From assembly GCA_031555315.1 (NCBI GenBank), contig JAVBUO010000047.1:1-33856 (forward strand): DNA of 33,856 nt. The letters are read 5' to 3'. Shown in pieces: positions 24,525-33,478 of the stretch (the stretch's first letter is position 1; each line of letters starts with the position of its first letter). Origin of the DNA: JAVBJV01 sp031555315. Lineage in GTDB: Bacteria; Pseudomonadota; Alphaproteobacteria; Acetobacterales; Acetobacteraceae. Made by a program: the position numbers and the translations under genes. Under the pieces are notes generated by a model that ran no database searches, was not told the origin of the DNA, and was given only the letters and a program-made list of their open reading frames with translations.

Positions 24525-25325
24525 ATGGCGGCTGTTCCGAAGAAAGTGGCGGATCGCCTGACGGTGGGGCTGAAGCGGTATCAACCGGTTCTGGCGGCGG
24601 CGCGGGCGCGCGATGTGGGCGAGGCCGATACGGTCACCATCATCAAGGATGTGCTGGCCGACGTGTTCGGGTACGACAAATACACCGACCTGACGTCGGA
24701 ACACGCCATACGCGGCACATACTGCGATCTGGCAATCAAGGTCGACGGGCAGTTGCAGACACTGATCGAGGTGAAGGCGATCGGGCTGGAACTGAAGGAG
24801 CAGCACGTCAAACAGGCGATCGATTACGCGGCTAACCAGGGGGTGGACTGGGTGTTGCTGACCAACGGCATTATCTGGCGCGTCTATCACCTGACGTTTT
24901 CAAAGCCGATCGAGCAGGAGCTGGTGCTGGAACTGGACTTTTGCGAACTGAACCCGCGCTCGGAAAACGATGTCGAGCTGCTGTATCTGTGGTGCAAGGA
25001 AGGCTGGCAGCGGTCTGTGCTGGGGGAATACCACGCGCAGCGGCAGGTGCTGTCGCGGTTTTTTATAGGGGCCGTGCTGCAGACCGATCCGGTGCTGGAC
25101 GTGATCCGTCGCGAACTGCGCCGGGCGGCGCCGGACGTGCGGATAGACAGCCAGCAGATCCGGGACGTACTGGTGAACGAGGTAATCAAGCGCGAAGCGC
25201 TGGAGGGCGAGAAGGCCGGCGAGGCCCGCAAGAAGATCAGCAAGGCGTCCCGGGTTGCATTACGGGCGACGGCGGAAAAACCTGCGGCGCCAGAGGATGG
25301 CGCGGATCGTCTGATGGTGGAATAG
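24525..25325 (+). CDS. HsdR N-terminal-like (PD-(D/E)XK fold) protein
   Basis: A 266-residue protein resembling stand-alone type I restriction HsdR N-terminal domains. After a helical start (VADRLTVGLKRYQPVL) it has DVFGYDKYTDLTSEHAIRG and the nuclease core YCDLAI...LIEVKAIG: the Asp and the E-x-K fit the PD-(D/E)XK active site. VKQAIDYAANQGVDWVLLTNG, which follows, is also typical of the family. There is no helicase domain, so it is not a full HsdR. The C-terminal third is helical and charged. ATG at 24525 with GGTGGAG upstream. It reads toward the CRISPR array 70 bp away. Such proteins are common defence-island and phage-linked genes; a working link to the CRISPR system is only a possibility. 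Confidence 0.8.
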   Translation: MAAVPKKVADRLTVGLKRYQPVLAAARARDVGEADTVTIIKDVLADVFGYDKYTDLTSEHAIRGTYCDLAIKVDGQLQTLIEVKAIGLELKEQHVKQAIDYAANQGVDWVLLTNGIIWRVYHLTFSKPIEQELVLELDFCELNPRSENDVELLYLWCKEGWQRSVLGEYHAQRQVLSRFFIGAVLQTDPVLDVIRRELRRAAPDVRIDSQQIRDVLVNEVIKREALEGEKAGEARKKISKASRVALRATAEKPAAPEDGADRLMVE

Positions 25326-25395
25326 CGTTCGTGCGCTGGGGACTTCGGCTGCCAACAGAATACAGGAGGGTTGATTCCCGGCGCGGGGAAAGATA

Positions 25396-28300
25396 GCCGT
25401 GGCTTCCCTACCAACTCCCATCTGGTAGACTCGGGCGCCGCGCCGAGAATGTCGGCGATCTGCCGTGGCTTCCCTACCAACTCCCATCTGGTAGACTGAA
25501 ATCAGCCGGCGCAGTTTGAAAAGCGCAGCCGTGGCTTCCCTACCAACTCCCATCTGGTAGACTTCGGGCAATTCGGCATGCGTCGAGACTGTGGGCCGTG
25601 GCTTCCCTACCAACTCCCATCTGGTAGACTTCCGCCCGGTTGCCGAGCATCAGCCATTCGGGCCGTGGCTTCCCTACCAACTCCCATCTGGTAGACTGCA
25701 CGCTGCCGTCTGGAAGCGCGTTTACAAGCCGTGGCTTCCCTACCAACTCCCATCTGGTAGACTAGACCGGCCGACCAGCCAAACACGAACCGCGCCGTGG
25801 CTTCCCTACCAACTCCCATCTGGTAGACTGCACTTGATGTGTCACGCCGGTGCTGGGGTGCCGTGGCTTCCCTACCAACTCCCATCTGGTAGACTCAGCC
25901 GGTATTGCCCCTGCGCATAGGCCAGGCCGTGGCTTCCCTACCAACTCCCATCTGGTAGACTTTGTTCTTCGGTTCGCTGGCATCGTTAGTTGCCGTGGCT
26001 TCCCTACCAACTCCCATCTGGTAGACTCACGCCGGCGGCTGCGTGATGCCCGCCTGGGCCGTGGCTTCCCTACCAACTCCCATCTGGTAGACTAGATGAT
26101 GACGAACAAGCGTTTGTTGGTCGGCCGTGGCTTCCCTACCAACTCCCATCTGGTAGACTAGGCATCGAAAGGCACCACGTCACCCATGGGCCGTGGCTTC
26201 CCTACCAACTCCCATCTGGTAGACTACCAAAGCACGAAGCTGCGCATCGGATACCGCCGTGGCTTCCCTACCAACTCCCATCTGGTAGACTCGATCAAAT
26301 CTGCACCGTGCAAATTGGCACGCCGTGGCTTCCCTACCAACTCCCATCTGGTAGACTTTCTCGGCAACGTAGGTCATCGACATCTCTGCCGTGGCTTCCC
26401 TACCAACTCCCATCTGGTAGACTGGCCGGGCGATTTTATGCCGGGCCGGTGCAGCCGTGGCTTCCCTACCAACTCCCATCTGGTAGACTGCCGCCCGCAT
26501 CGAACGTCTGTGCGGGGCTGCCGTGGCTTCCCTACCAACTCCCATCTGGTAGACTTAATCGGACCACAGAGTCTTGCCGACCCGTGCCGTGGCTTCCCTA
26601 CCAACTCCCATCTGGTAGACTGACCTGTAGCTACACCTGTCGCTATAAGGCGCCGTGGCTTCCCTACCAACTCCCATCTGGTAGACTCCGGATCCTTTTC
26701 TGGTTTTTCCATCGTTGGCCGTGGCTTCCCTACCAACTCCCATCTGGTAGACTTTCCGGCCGTTCTCGGTCCTGCCTGTGGGCGCCGTGGCTTCCCTACC
26801 AACTCCCATCTGGTAGACTGCCACGCCCAGGGCATCTCGCGGCCCCAGTGCCGTGGCTTCCCTACCAACTCCCATCTGGTAGACTTCGCCGGTTCGCCGC
26901 TCAGCGTCAGGTGGCGCCGTGGCTTCCCTACCAACTCCCATCTGGTAGACTTATCCGAAGCGTATAGTATCTGAGCACAGTGCCGTGGCTTCCCTACCAA
27001 CTCCCATCTGGTAGACTAACATTACGCCAATAGCATCACGTGTCTGCGCCGTGGCTTCCCTACCAACTCCCATCTGGTAGACTCGTAATCCGCCCGGCCC
27101 AGCATCCGATTGCGCCGTGGCTTCCCTACCAACTCCCATCTGGTAGACTTCCCCGATGCGGCCATGGCGCTGAACACGCGCCGTGGCTTCCCTACCAACT
27201 CCCATCTGGTAGACTGTTGCTGCATGTTTTCGACATTCCGACAACGCCGTGGCTTCCCTACCAACTCCCATCTGGTAGACTTCAACCAGCGACGCATCGG
27301 CGGCCGGCACTGCCGTGGCTTCCCTACCAACTCCCATCTGGTAGACTTATGACCTGATCTGACTCGATCGTGGTGCTTGCCGTGGCTTCCCTACCAACTC
27401 CCATCTGGTAGACTTTAATTCGGTCCATCCTAACGGGAACCCCAGCCGTGGCTTCCCTACCAACTCCCATCTGGTAGACTTGACGCTGACCGCGCGTAAC
27501 GCGGGTATCTGCCGTGGCTTCCCTACCAACTCCCATCTGGTAGACTAGAACAGAAGAAAGGGGCCGCGTAATGGCCGCCGTGGCTTCCCTACCAACTCCC
27601 ATCTGGTAGACTTCACTGCCCCTCGCACGCTTCGATTGTCCGGCCGTGGCTTCCCTACCAACTCCCATCTGGTAGACTGAAAATAAGGCATTGGTTCAGG
27701 CGAGTGCAGCCGTGGCTTCCCTACCAACTCCCATCTGGTAGACTCAAGGACTCTCATGACTGCTCGCGGTATCCGCCGTGGCTTCCCTACCAACTCCCAT
27801 CTGGTAGACTCGCCGCAGTGCACGATCGGCGCGTGCAGACGCCGTGGCTTCCCTACCAACTCCCATCTGGTAGACTGGGTGCGGCGCTGGCGGCGGGTGA
27901 TGTCGGGCCGTGGCTTCCCTACCAACTCCCATCTGGTAGACTCGTGAAAATCAGCAGAACGCAAACCGCACAGCCGTGGCTTCCCTACCAACTCCCATCT
28001 GGTAGACTATATAAAGCAGGTCAGGCTCGGTCGCGAGAGCCGTGGCTTCCCTACCAACTCCCATCTGGTAGACTGATCGAGGACGCGGCCATCACAGCAC
28101 GGCGGCCGTGGCTTCCCTACCAACTCCCATCTGGTAGACTCGCACTCATCGTCGGAGGACACACGAGATGGCCGTGGCTTCCCTACCAACTCCCATCTGG
28201 TAGACTAAAAAATCTCTGTAAGCGCGCCATGTTTTGGCCGTGGCTTCCCTACCAACTCCCATCTGGTAGACTCCGGAAAGTCCGCCCGTCGCGCACGATC

Positions 28301-28998
28301 TTGCCGTGGCTTCCCTACCAACTCCCATCTGGTAGACTTCCACTTTATGCATGCTTTGCTTCGTCACGGCCGTGGCTTCCCTACCAACTCCCATCTGGTA
28401 GACTGGCACGCGCAGGGTAATGCTGTCCGCATCGGCCGTGGCTTCCCTACCAACTCCCATCTGGTAGACTAAGATCGCCAAGGAAACGGTGAAGCAGCTG
28501 GCCGTGGCTTCCCTACCAACTCCCATCTGGTAGACTTTCGTGCCCGGCGCGCCACGCTGCGGCTGGGCCGTGGCTTCCCTACCAACTCCCATCTGGTAGA
28601 CTTTCTGGTCTTCGGGCTTGCGCCCCGCTGGCGCCGTGGCTTCCCTACCAACTCCCATCTGGTAGACTTGCGGTGCGCAGCCCGGCATCGGTCGTCAGGC
28701 CGTGGCTTCCCTACCAACTCCCATCTGGTAGACTGGCGTGCGCCCACTTGTGCGCGGTAGTCTGGCCGTGGCTTCCCTACCAACTCCCATCTGGTAGACT
28801 CCGCCGGTCGCCGCATCCTCGAAAGCCGATGCCGTGGCTTCCCTACCAACTCCCATCTGGTAGACTCGGAATCTGGATGTCGAGCCACCGCATCAGGCCG
28901 TGGCTTCCCTACCAACTCCCATCTGGTAGACTGACAGCGGACAGGAGGGGCTGGTGACTGGCGCCGTGGCTTCCCTACCAACTCCCATCTGGTAGACT
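25396..28998 (+). CRISPR. Type II-C CRISPR array, 55 repeats and 54 spacers
   Basis: The 36-bp repeat starts GCCGTGGCTTCCCTACC and ends CATCTGGTAGACT. I located 55 copies from 25396 to 28963 (starts), and every copy I read is identical, including the first and last. Spacers are 30 bp except three of 31 bp (25564-25594, 25631-25661, 27348-27378). All 54 look different from one another. Orientation is rightward: the tracrRNA anti-repeat at 33479-33502 pairs with the 5' part of the repeat as written, and other II-C repeats of this class also begin G-x-x-G-x-G-G and end in TACTCT/TACAAT-like sequence. The last nine bases, TGGTAGACT, fit an extended -10 promoter (TGnTAnAnT). Transcription would then start about six bases into each spacer, leaving a 24-nt guide, as in Neisseria. 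Long frames through the array are not genes. Confidence 0.98.
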
Positions 28999-29023
28999 AC
29001 CGATTGGCTAGAATATTGAGAAA
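28999..29023. other. Cas-proximal flank of the array (candidate leader)
   Basis: The short stretch between the last repeat and the hairpin ahead of cas2 is AT-rich (GATTGGCTAGAATATTGAG), unlike the GC-rich 70 bp before the first repeat (25326-25395). If AT content marks the leader, new spacers would enter at this cas-proximal end, downstream in the sense of crRNA transcription. The evidence is compositional only. Confidence 0.35.
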
Positions 29024-29063
29024 GCTCTGGTTTTTCCTTCTGAAACAGGGGAAAAATCAGAGC
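29024..29063 (-). terminator. Hairpin between cas2 and the array
   Basis: Arms GCTCTGGTTTTTCC (29024-29037) and GGAAAAATCAGAGC (29050-29063) pair over 14 bp with one G-U on the + strand (A-C on the minus strand), around a 12-nt loop. The hairpin includes the cas2 stop codon; on the minus strand it is followed by TTTCTC. It would end the cas operon and might also stop array transcripts arriving from the other side. Confidence 0.65.
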
Positions 29064-29386
29064 AGGACCATTTGCTGGGGCGCGATTCTTTCATTTTTTC
29101 CTGCCTGTCCAAGCAATAACTTCATCCGCGCATATTGCCGGTCTGTTACCTGTAATGCCCTGATACTGCCCTGCTTTGGCAAACTGCGTGTCACACGTTG
29201 TATATGCTTATCCACGGCATCTTCGCCACGGCATACTCGCGCATACACGGAAAATTGCAGCATCATATAGCCATCATCTTTCAGGAAATTTCGAAAGCGT
29301 GTGGCCGCATTACGCTCTGGTTTGGTGCCAACCGGCAGATCGAAGAAAACAAATAACCACAAGATTCGTATATCCTCTGGTTTCAC
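29057..29386 (-). CDS. cas2: CRISPR-associated endonuclease Cas2
   Basis: Dimeric core of the Cas1-Cas2 spacer integrase, 109 residues. The first ferredoxin-fold strand LWLFVFFDLPVGT carries the conserved Asp after the hydrophobic run. ATRFRNFLKDDGYMMLQFSVYARVC and QGSIRALQVTDRQYARM match type II Cas2 proteins. It starts at GTG (29386), which overlaps the cas1 stop (GTGA). Last gene of the cas9-cas1-cas2 operon; its stop codon lies in the hairpin at 29024-29063. No csn2 or cas4 follows, as expected for subtype II-C. Confidence 0.95.
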   Translation of the reverse strand: MKPEDIRILWLFVFFDLPVGTKPERNAATRFRNFLKDDGYMMLQFSVYARVCRGEDAVDKHIQRVTRSLPKQGSIRALQVTDRQYARMKLLLGQAGKNERIAPQQMVLL

Positions 29387-30276
29387 GGCAGTAAGTCCGG
29401 CAACTGCAGCAGGGCAGGGGATTTGGCCTCAAGACTGCGAACCAGTGATGCGGCTGCCCGTTCGGTGGCGGTCAGTAAAGTTAATGTCTCGCCAGCCAGC
29501 CGGCATTCGGCAAGAAGCACTCCCGCCATGATGCGTCTGTCCTCAAGGGTCAGCGTATCACGTCTGGCTGGGCCATTCCCTGCTGTGCGCCATGCCAGAA
29601 TATCCACGAATGGCCTGAATGGCTCGACCAGATCGTCGGCCAGATTAAAGGCATTTGTAGCCGATGCGTGTTTCAATCCAAAGGCCGGCAGCAAACCACT
29701 GGCCACCAGAGCGCGTGCGACGGCTGAACGGACAACGGCATAGCCATAGTTCAGCATCTTGTTACGGCGGTCGCCTTCGTCTTCACGGCGGAACTGTGGC
29801 CAAAAACGCCCCCAGTAATGGCGGGCAGCTTGTGCTTCCAGGTTGTCGGGGTCGCCGGAGCCAACCCGGCTGCTCATGGCGCGCAGCGGAGCGAAATCCT
29901 TGGCGCCAACGCTTTCCATCGCGCTGGCCTGATTGGCAATCTTGCTTTGAATAATTGCCTGCCATAGCCGCTTCTTCACAGGCGCACTGGCGGCTATCTG
30001 CAGCTGTGCAATATCGGCCTGCCGATGGTGACGATGAAACGGCAGCATCACACCCGATGGTGTGTGGGTTTCATCCGTGACGATCAGGGCTATACCCGCT
30101 TGCGTGCAGGCCGATAGCAATGCGCCACTCAATGTGGAGCTATGGGTATCCAAAACAATCCAGGCAATGTCTTCCAGCGGAAGGCGGGCATCCCCGTCTT
30201 CCTGCTGAACGACGATCTGCCCGTCGGCAAGGGACAGGCGCGATGGCAGTGCTATGTGCAGACCACGCCATGCCAT
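29383..30276 (-). CDS. cas1: CRISPR-associated integrase Cas1 (type II)
   Basis: Metal-dependent integrase that inserts new spacers together with Cas2. The 297-residue protein has the N-terminal beta domain (GDARLPLEDIAWIVLDTHSS) and the helical catalytic domain. The active-site residues are visible: E147 in DNLEAQAARHYW, H203 in LKHASATNAF, and D214/D215 in NLADDLVEPFRP. This is the type II (Cas1-NmeniI) pattern. Its ATG (30276) lies inside the cas9 gene, giving a 25-bp overlap, and its stop overlaps cas2. The coupling implies equal, linked expression of nuclease and adaptation genes. Confidence 0.97.
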   Translation of the reverse strand: MAWRGLHIALPSRLSLADGQIVVQQEDGDARLPLEDIAWIVLDTHSSTLSGALLSACTQAGIALIVTDETHTPSGVMLPFHRHHRQADIAQLQIAASAPVKKRLWQAIIQSKIANQASAMESVGAKDFAPLRAMSSRVGSGDPDNLEAQAARHYWGRFWPQFRREDEGDRRNKMLNYGYAVVRSAVARALVASGLLPAFGLKHASATNAFNLADDLVEPFRPFVDILAWRTAGNGPARRDTLTLEDRRIMAGVLLAECRLAGETLTLLTATERAAASLVRSLEAKSPALLQLPDLLP

Positions 30277-33200
30277 GTGCGCTTTTCCCGCTCTATTTCA
30301 AACCTCTGGCCAAGCCGGGTTATCTGATATTTCCGAAATGCCTTAGCGGTTTTAACCCCGATGCCGCGTTCAAGAATGTCTTTCGAATGGTGTTTGGACA
30401 GGTGGATTGCTCCAGTGCTTCTATCCAATCCACGGAAATACCCGTCGATTAATGTTCCATCCAATTTTTCCACTTCAAGGAACGACATGGGATAGATGCT
30501 CCACAGGAATTCATGCGCTGTGGTCATTTCCGGCCATTCTGGCTCTGGTTTGCTATGCGCGACAGCCCTATTAGGGGGGAGGGGCCAGTCCTGCTCATCA
30601 AAAACCTGATGCGGGTAGATTGGCACCAGGAAATACTCCCACTTGCCGCGTGCGTTCTGCTTGCGAAAAACATCAACGCGCGCCATCTCGCCGCGATCTG
30701 CCGCACCATCACGTACCAGAACATCGGCTTTCTTATCTGTGGCCAGGCGGACTTTCCGGATTTTATCCGCCCCTCCATTTCCTTCTGCCTGCAAGGTTGG
30801 CGGGCCGCCATTTGGTTTACCTGCGGCGATCCACTGCTTCAAAAGGTGGATCAGTTTTGCATTCCGCTCCGGGTCTTTGATACGCTTGAGATCGGCCTCG
30901 GTCAGTTTATCGACCGGCTTCCGTTCGTAAACGATGGGTACGCCATCACGTTCGGAAATCTGGCGGATGGTTGCGGCGTGCGCTTCACCACGTGCGCGTC
31001 TGCGTTCAGCCCTGGCAACGAACAGTTCCCGATAGCGTGCCTCGACATCCGAAACAAACCCGTCCCACGGTTCGGGAAAATCCACGAAGATGCGGCGTTC
31101 ACCGCGCCGTTCGGCTTCCTGCGCAATCTTGGTGATCTGCTGCATGGTGCTTTCTGTCGCGGCAGCGACAATAACGGCGTCCAGTGCATGATGGCGGCTG
31201 TCTTCCAGGCGCTTGTCGTTCAGGTCTTTCTTTAATCGCTGCAAGCCCCAGCTATGGCGCAGGATATTGGTTAACTGCCCCGGGCGGGTGCGGATACGGC
31301 GATTGCGAACGGTTTTTCCGCTCTCCAGCCTGGTATCCGTTTCTGGATAAAGTGCATCCAGCGCACCTGCCAGAAGCCTGGCTGCGTAACGTGTGTCGTT
31401 CAGATTCCTGGTGCTGAATTTTTCTTCCAGGAGCTTGGAGTTTTTCAGCAGGTAATTGCGTTTTTTAAATCCCTTCATCTGTTTGTTGCTCTCAACGGCC
31501 GCAACAAACAGATCCCAACGCGACGCATCTCCCCCCATCCATTCGTAAGGCGTACGCCCTTTTTTGTCCTGATTCTCTTTTGCGAAGCACAGCGTCTTGT
31601 TCTGAAAGCTGTCGTCGAAAGATCTGCTCCAAGGCAGGATATGGTCTACTTCCAGTGTGCGGTCCGTCGACACAATCTGGCGTGGATCGATTGTTCTGTC
31701 GCTATACAGACAACGGCCATTCTGTTCGCGCCACAACTCGTAGCGTAACAGATCCTCACCGCTCTTCGGTTCGGCACCGACATCGGTTTTGAACAGCTCT
31801 TTCAGTTTTTCCTTGGTCTTGGTGCGCTTATCAATTCCGCTCCGGATCTGGTCGCGTTCTTCTTTGCTTTTACCGACATCGCGCGCCAGTTCTACGTGAA
31901 TGGCGCCGGGCAGGCCATACACCTGGATCAGCGCCTTCACCTGCTTCATCGCTTCCGAGAAAGCTTTTCTGGCAATGGGGTTGCCGATCTCCTCGATCTT
32001 GGTTTCCACACGATCTGTGTGGGTGTACCCAGCCGCGGCGCAGGCATCGGAATATATCATGCCCTTGCGAAGGTGCGGGATAAGGGCGCGGCAGGCCTTG
32101 GCTGATATATGACCTGCGCCTTTGAATTTTTCAAAAATCTTCCCGCTCTCAACAGCGGCCATCAAGGCTTCCAGAACCGTTGGCTCCAGGGAAAGATCGC
32201 TCAGGCCATTACGAATGGACGCAAGATCGTCCCGGAATGTGATGATTGCCGCAGCAGCATCCAGCTTTTCCGGGGTATTCAGCAAGCTTTTCCAGGCATG
32301 TTCATCGGCGTATTCAGTTACAGCATTACGCAAGGCGGATGTGCCTTCTGCGGCACTTCCCGTCCGAACGACAAAGTCATTTTTTTCGTGTTCGTCCGAA
32401 ACACCGGCAAACCGGATGCTTTCTCCAAGCCCCAGTATGTTACGCAGGGTTTTATAGCTGACCGTTTTCTGCTTTCCGAAACCTGCTTCTGCTTGTTGCA
32501 GTTGGGCTTCACTTAATGGCGTTTCCTCGTGCCCTTTGGGGCCGATCCGCAACGCCATCAGGCGTGAGAGCATCCGGAACCGTTCGAAAGATGGCGCATG
32601 TCTGGCAGCGCGGCGTTCGCCTGTTTCAAACGGGCAGAACCCCACCAGATCATCACTGTCCCGCAAGGGGCGCTGGTAAAATGCCACGTCGATAAATGCA
32701 TCTTCCAGTTTCTCTGTGGCGTGCGCGTTTTTGAAACGGCGTTGCTGCTGGAAGATTGATTTTACTTCTGCCAGTTGGTCATCGCGCAGGACGGAGCGCG
32801 TGTAATCGCCGTCACGGTTGCGTTTGCGGGTTCTGTATTCTTCGTCGCGGGCGAACATTTCACCAACGGTGCGGTACTGGGCAAGCTTCTCGCGGGTCGC
32901 ATCAATCGCCCCCAACATGGCTGACGTGTCTTTGGATGCGTTCCCGCCTTTGTCGCGCTTGCTGTTGGATTTAAAACCGCGATGCCGGGCGATGTGGCCC
33001 AAGGCGATCGCCAGTTCCTCGCCTGTCAGCTTTCGGTCAAGTGCCTCGGCACGCAAATTCCACGGATCAAGCCCCGGGCGTTTCAAGGCGTCCGATTGGT
33101 TAGTGGGGATCAGTCCCGCATCGGCAAACAATGTCCGGATACCGGCCATGCGCTGACGGCGCCGGTGCAGAACACGGCGCAACCCGCGATGCTGGCGGCG

Positions 33201-33389
33201 CAGCTGGTTGGTCGGGGTTCGCTCTTTATCTGTCTCGGGCGCATCAAACAGCCATACCCCCATGTCAACGATGCTGCCGTGCCCCGGTGCATGATAGCGA
33301 AGCAACGCCCAGCCGCAGGATGCAATGCCAAGATCCAGCGCCAGAATTAACCCTTCTTCAATCTTGGTGATCATTTTTTTCCATTTCAT
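30252..33389 (-). CDS. cas9: CRISPR-associated endonuclease Cas9 (type II-C)
   Basis: crRNA/tracrRNA-guided DNA endonuclease of 1045 residues, a compact II-C size. RuvC-I is LALDLGIASCGWAL (D19), followed by the arginine-rich bridge helix RRQHRGLRRVLHRRRQRM (64-81). The alpha-helical recognition lobe runs roughly from 85 to 480. RuvC-II is AIHVELARD (E500). The HNH domain contains VDHILPWSRSFDD (D582, H583) and N606 in FAKENQ. RuvC-III is RHHALDAVIVA (H734, D737). The last 250 residues are the wedge/PAM-interacting part. All nuclease residues are intact. The ATG at 33389 has no clear ribosome-binding site; an in-frame ATG at 33374 is equally good. The cas genes appear less GC-rich than the chromosome to the left, consistent with acquisition by transfer. 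The PAM cannot be read from the sequence. Confidence 0.98.
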   Translation of the reverse strand: MKWKKMITKIEEGLILALDLGIASCGWALLRYHAPGHGSIVDMGVWLFDAPETDKERTPTNQLRRQHRGLRRVLHRRRQRMAGIRTLFADAGLIPTNQSDALKRPGLDPWNLRAEALDRKLTGEELAIALGHIARHRGFKSNSKRDKGGNASKDTSAMLGAIDATREKLAQYRTVGEMFARDEEYRTRKRNRDGDYTRSVLRDDQLAEVKSIFQQQRRFKNAHATEKLEDAFIDVAFYQRPLRDSDDLVGFCPFETGERRAARHAPSFERFRMLSRLMALRIGPKGHEETPLSEAQLQQAEAGFGKQKTVSYKTLRNILGLGESIRFAGVSDEHEKNDFVVRTGSAAEGTSALRNAVTEYADEHAWKSLLNTPEKLDAAAAIITFRDDLASIRNGLSDLSLEPTVLEALMAAVESGKIFEKFKGAGHISAKACRALIPHLRKGMIYSDACAAAGYTHTDRVETKIEEIGNPIARKAFSEAMKQVKALIQVYGLPGAIHVELARDVGKSKEERDQIRSGIDKRTKTKEKLKELFKTDVGAEPKSGEDLLRYELWREQNGRCLYSDRTIDPRQIVSTDRTLEVDHILPWSRSFDDSFQNKTLCFAKENQDKKGRTPYEWMGGDASRWDLFVAAVESNKQMKGFKKRNYLLKNSKLLEEKFSTRNLNDTRYAARLLAGALDALYPETDTRLESGKTVRNRRIRTRPGQLTNILRHSWGLQRLKKDLNDKRLEDSRHHALDAVIVAAATESTMQQITKIAQEAERRGERRIFVDFPEPWDGFVSDVEARYRELFVARAERRRARGEAHAATIRQISERDGVPIVYERKPVDKLTEADLKRIKDPERNAKLIHLLKQWIAAGKPNGGPPTLQAEGNGGADKIRKVRLATDKKADVLVRDGAADRGEMARVDVFRKQNARGKWEYFLVPIYPHQVFDEQDWPLPPNRAVAHSKPEPEWPEMTTAHEFLWSIYPMSFLEVEKLDGTLIDGYFRGLDRSTGAIHLSKHHSKDILERGIGVKTAKAFRKYQITRLGQRFEIEREKRTWHGVVCT

Positions 33390-33478
33390 CAGAGGGGGAA
33401 TAAGACTATTTCCACCTACTATTATTCATCGAATAGTTGGATGTTGACATGCACGTATTACCGAGGGCAAGCTGCGTG
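33390..33478. promoter_or_regulatory. Divergent promoter region between cas9 and tracrRNA
   Basis: 89 AT-rich bp. On the + strand a perfect -35 TTGACA lies at 33444-33449, and RNA starting near 33475-33479 would begin at the anti-repeat. The -10 at the standard distance (33467-33472, GCAAGC) is poor, so the start is uncertain. For cas9 on the minus strand I see AT-rich -10-like sequences (AATAAT, near 33420) but no good -35. Confidence 0.45.

Noticed and set aside
25432..28962. Self-targeting spacers matching genes in this window
   Set aside because: No obvious match by eye between spacers and window genes, but this was not an exhaustive search; an alignment would be needed to exclude it.
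25260..28981. Many long open frames on both strands with 22-residue periodic peptides
   Set aside because: They arise because the CRISPR unit is 66 bp (22 codons) and the repeat has no stop codon in several frames. The periodic peptides are translated repeats, not proteins.
25396..28998. Array read in the opposite (leftward) orientation
   Set aside because: The anti-repeat followed by hairpins on the + strand pairs with the repeat read rightward, and the extended -10 motif also points rightward.
29057..33389. Type II-A or II-B assignment
   Set aside because: No csn2 or cas4 is present, Cas9 is compact (1045 residues), and the gene order cas9-cas1-cas2 fits II-C.
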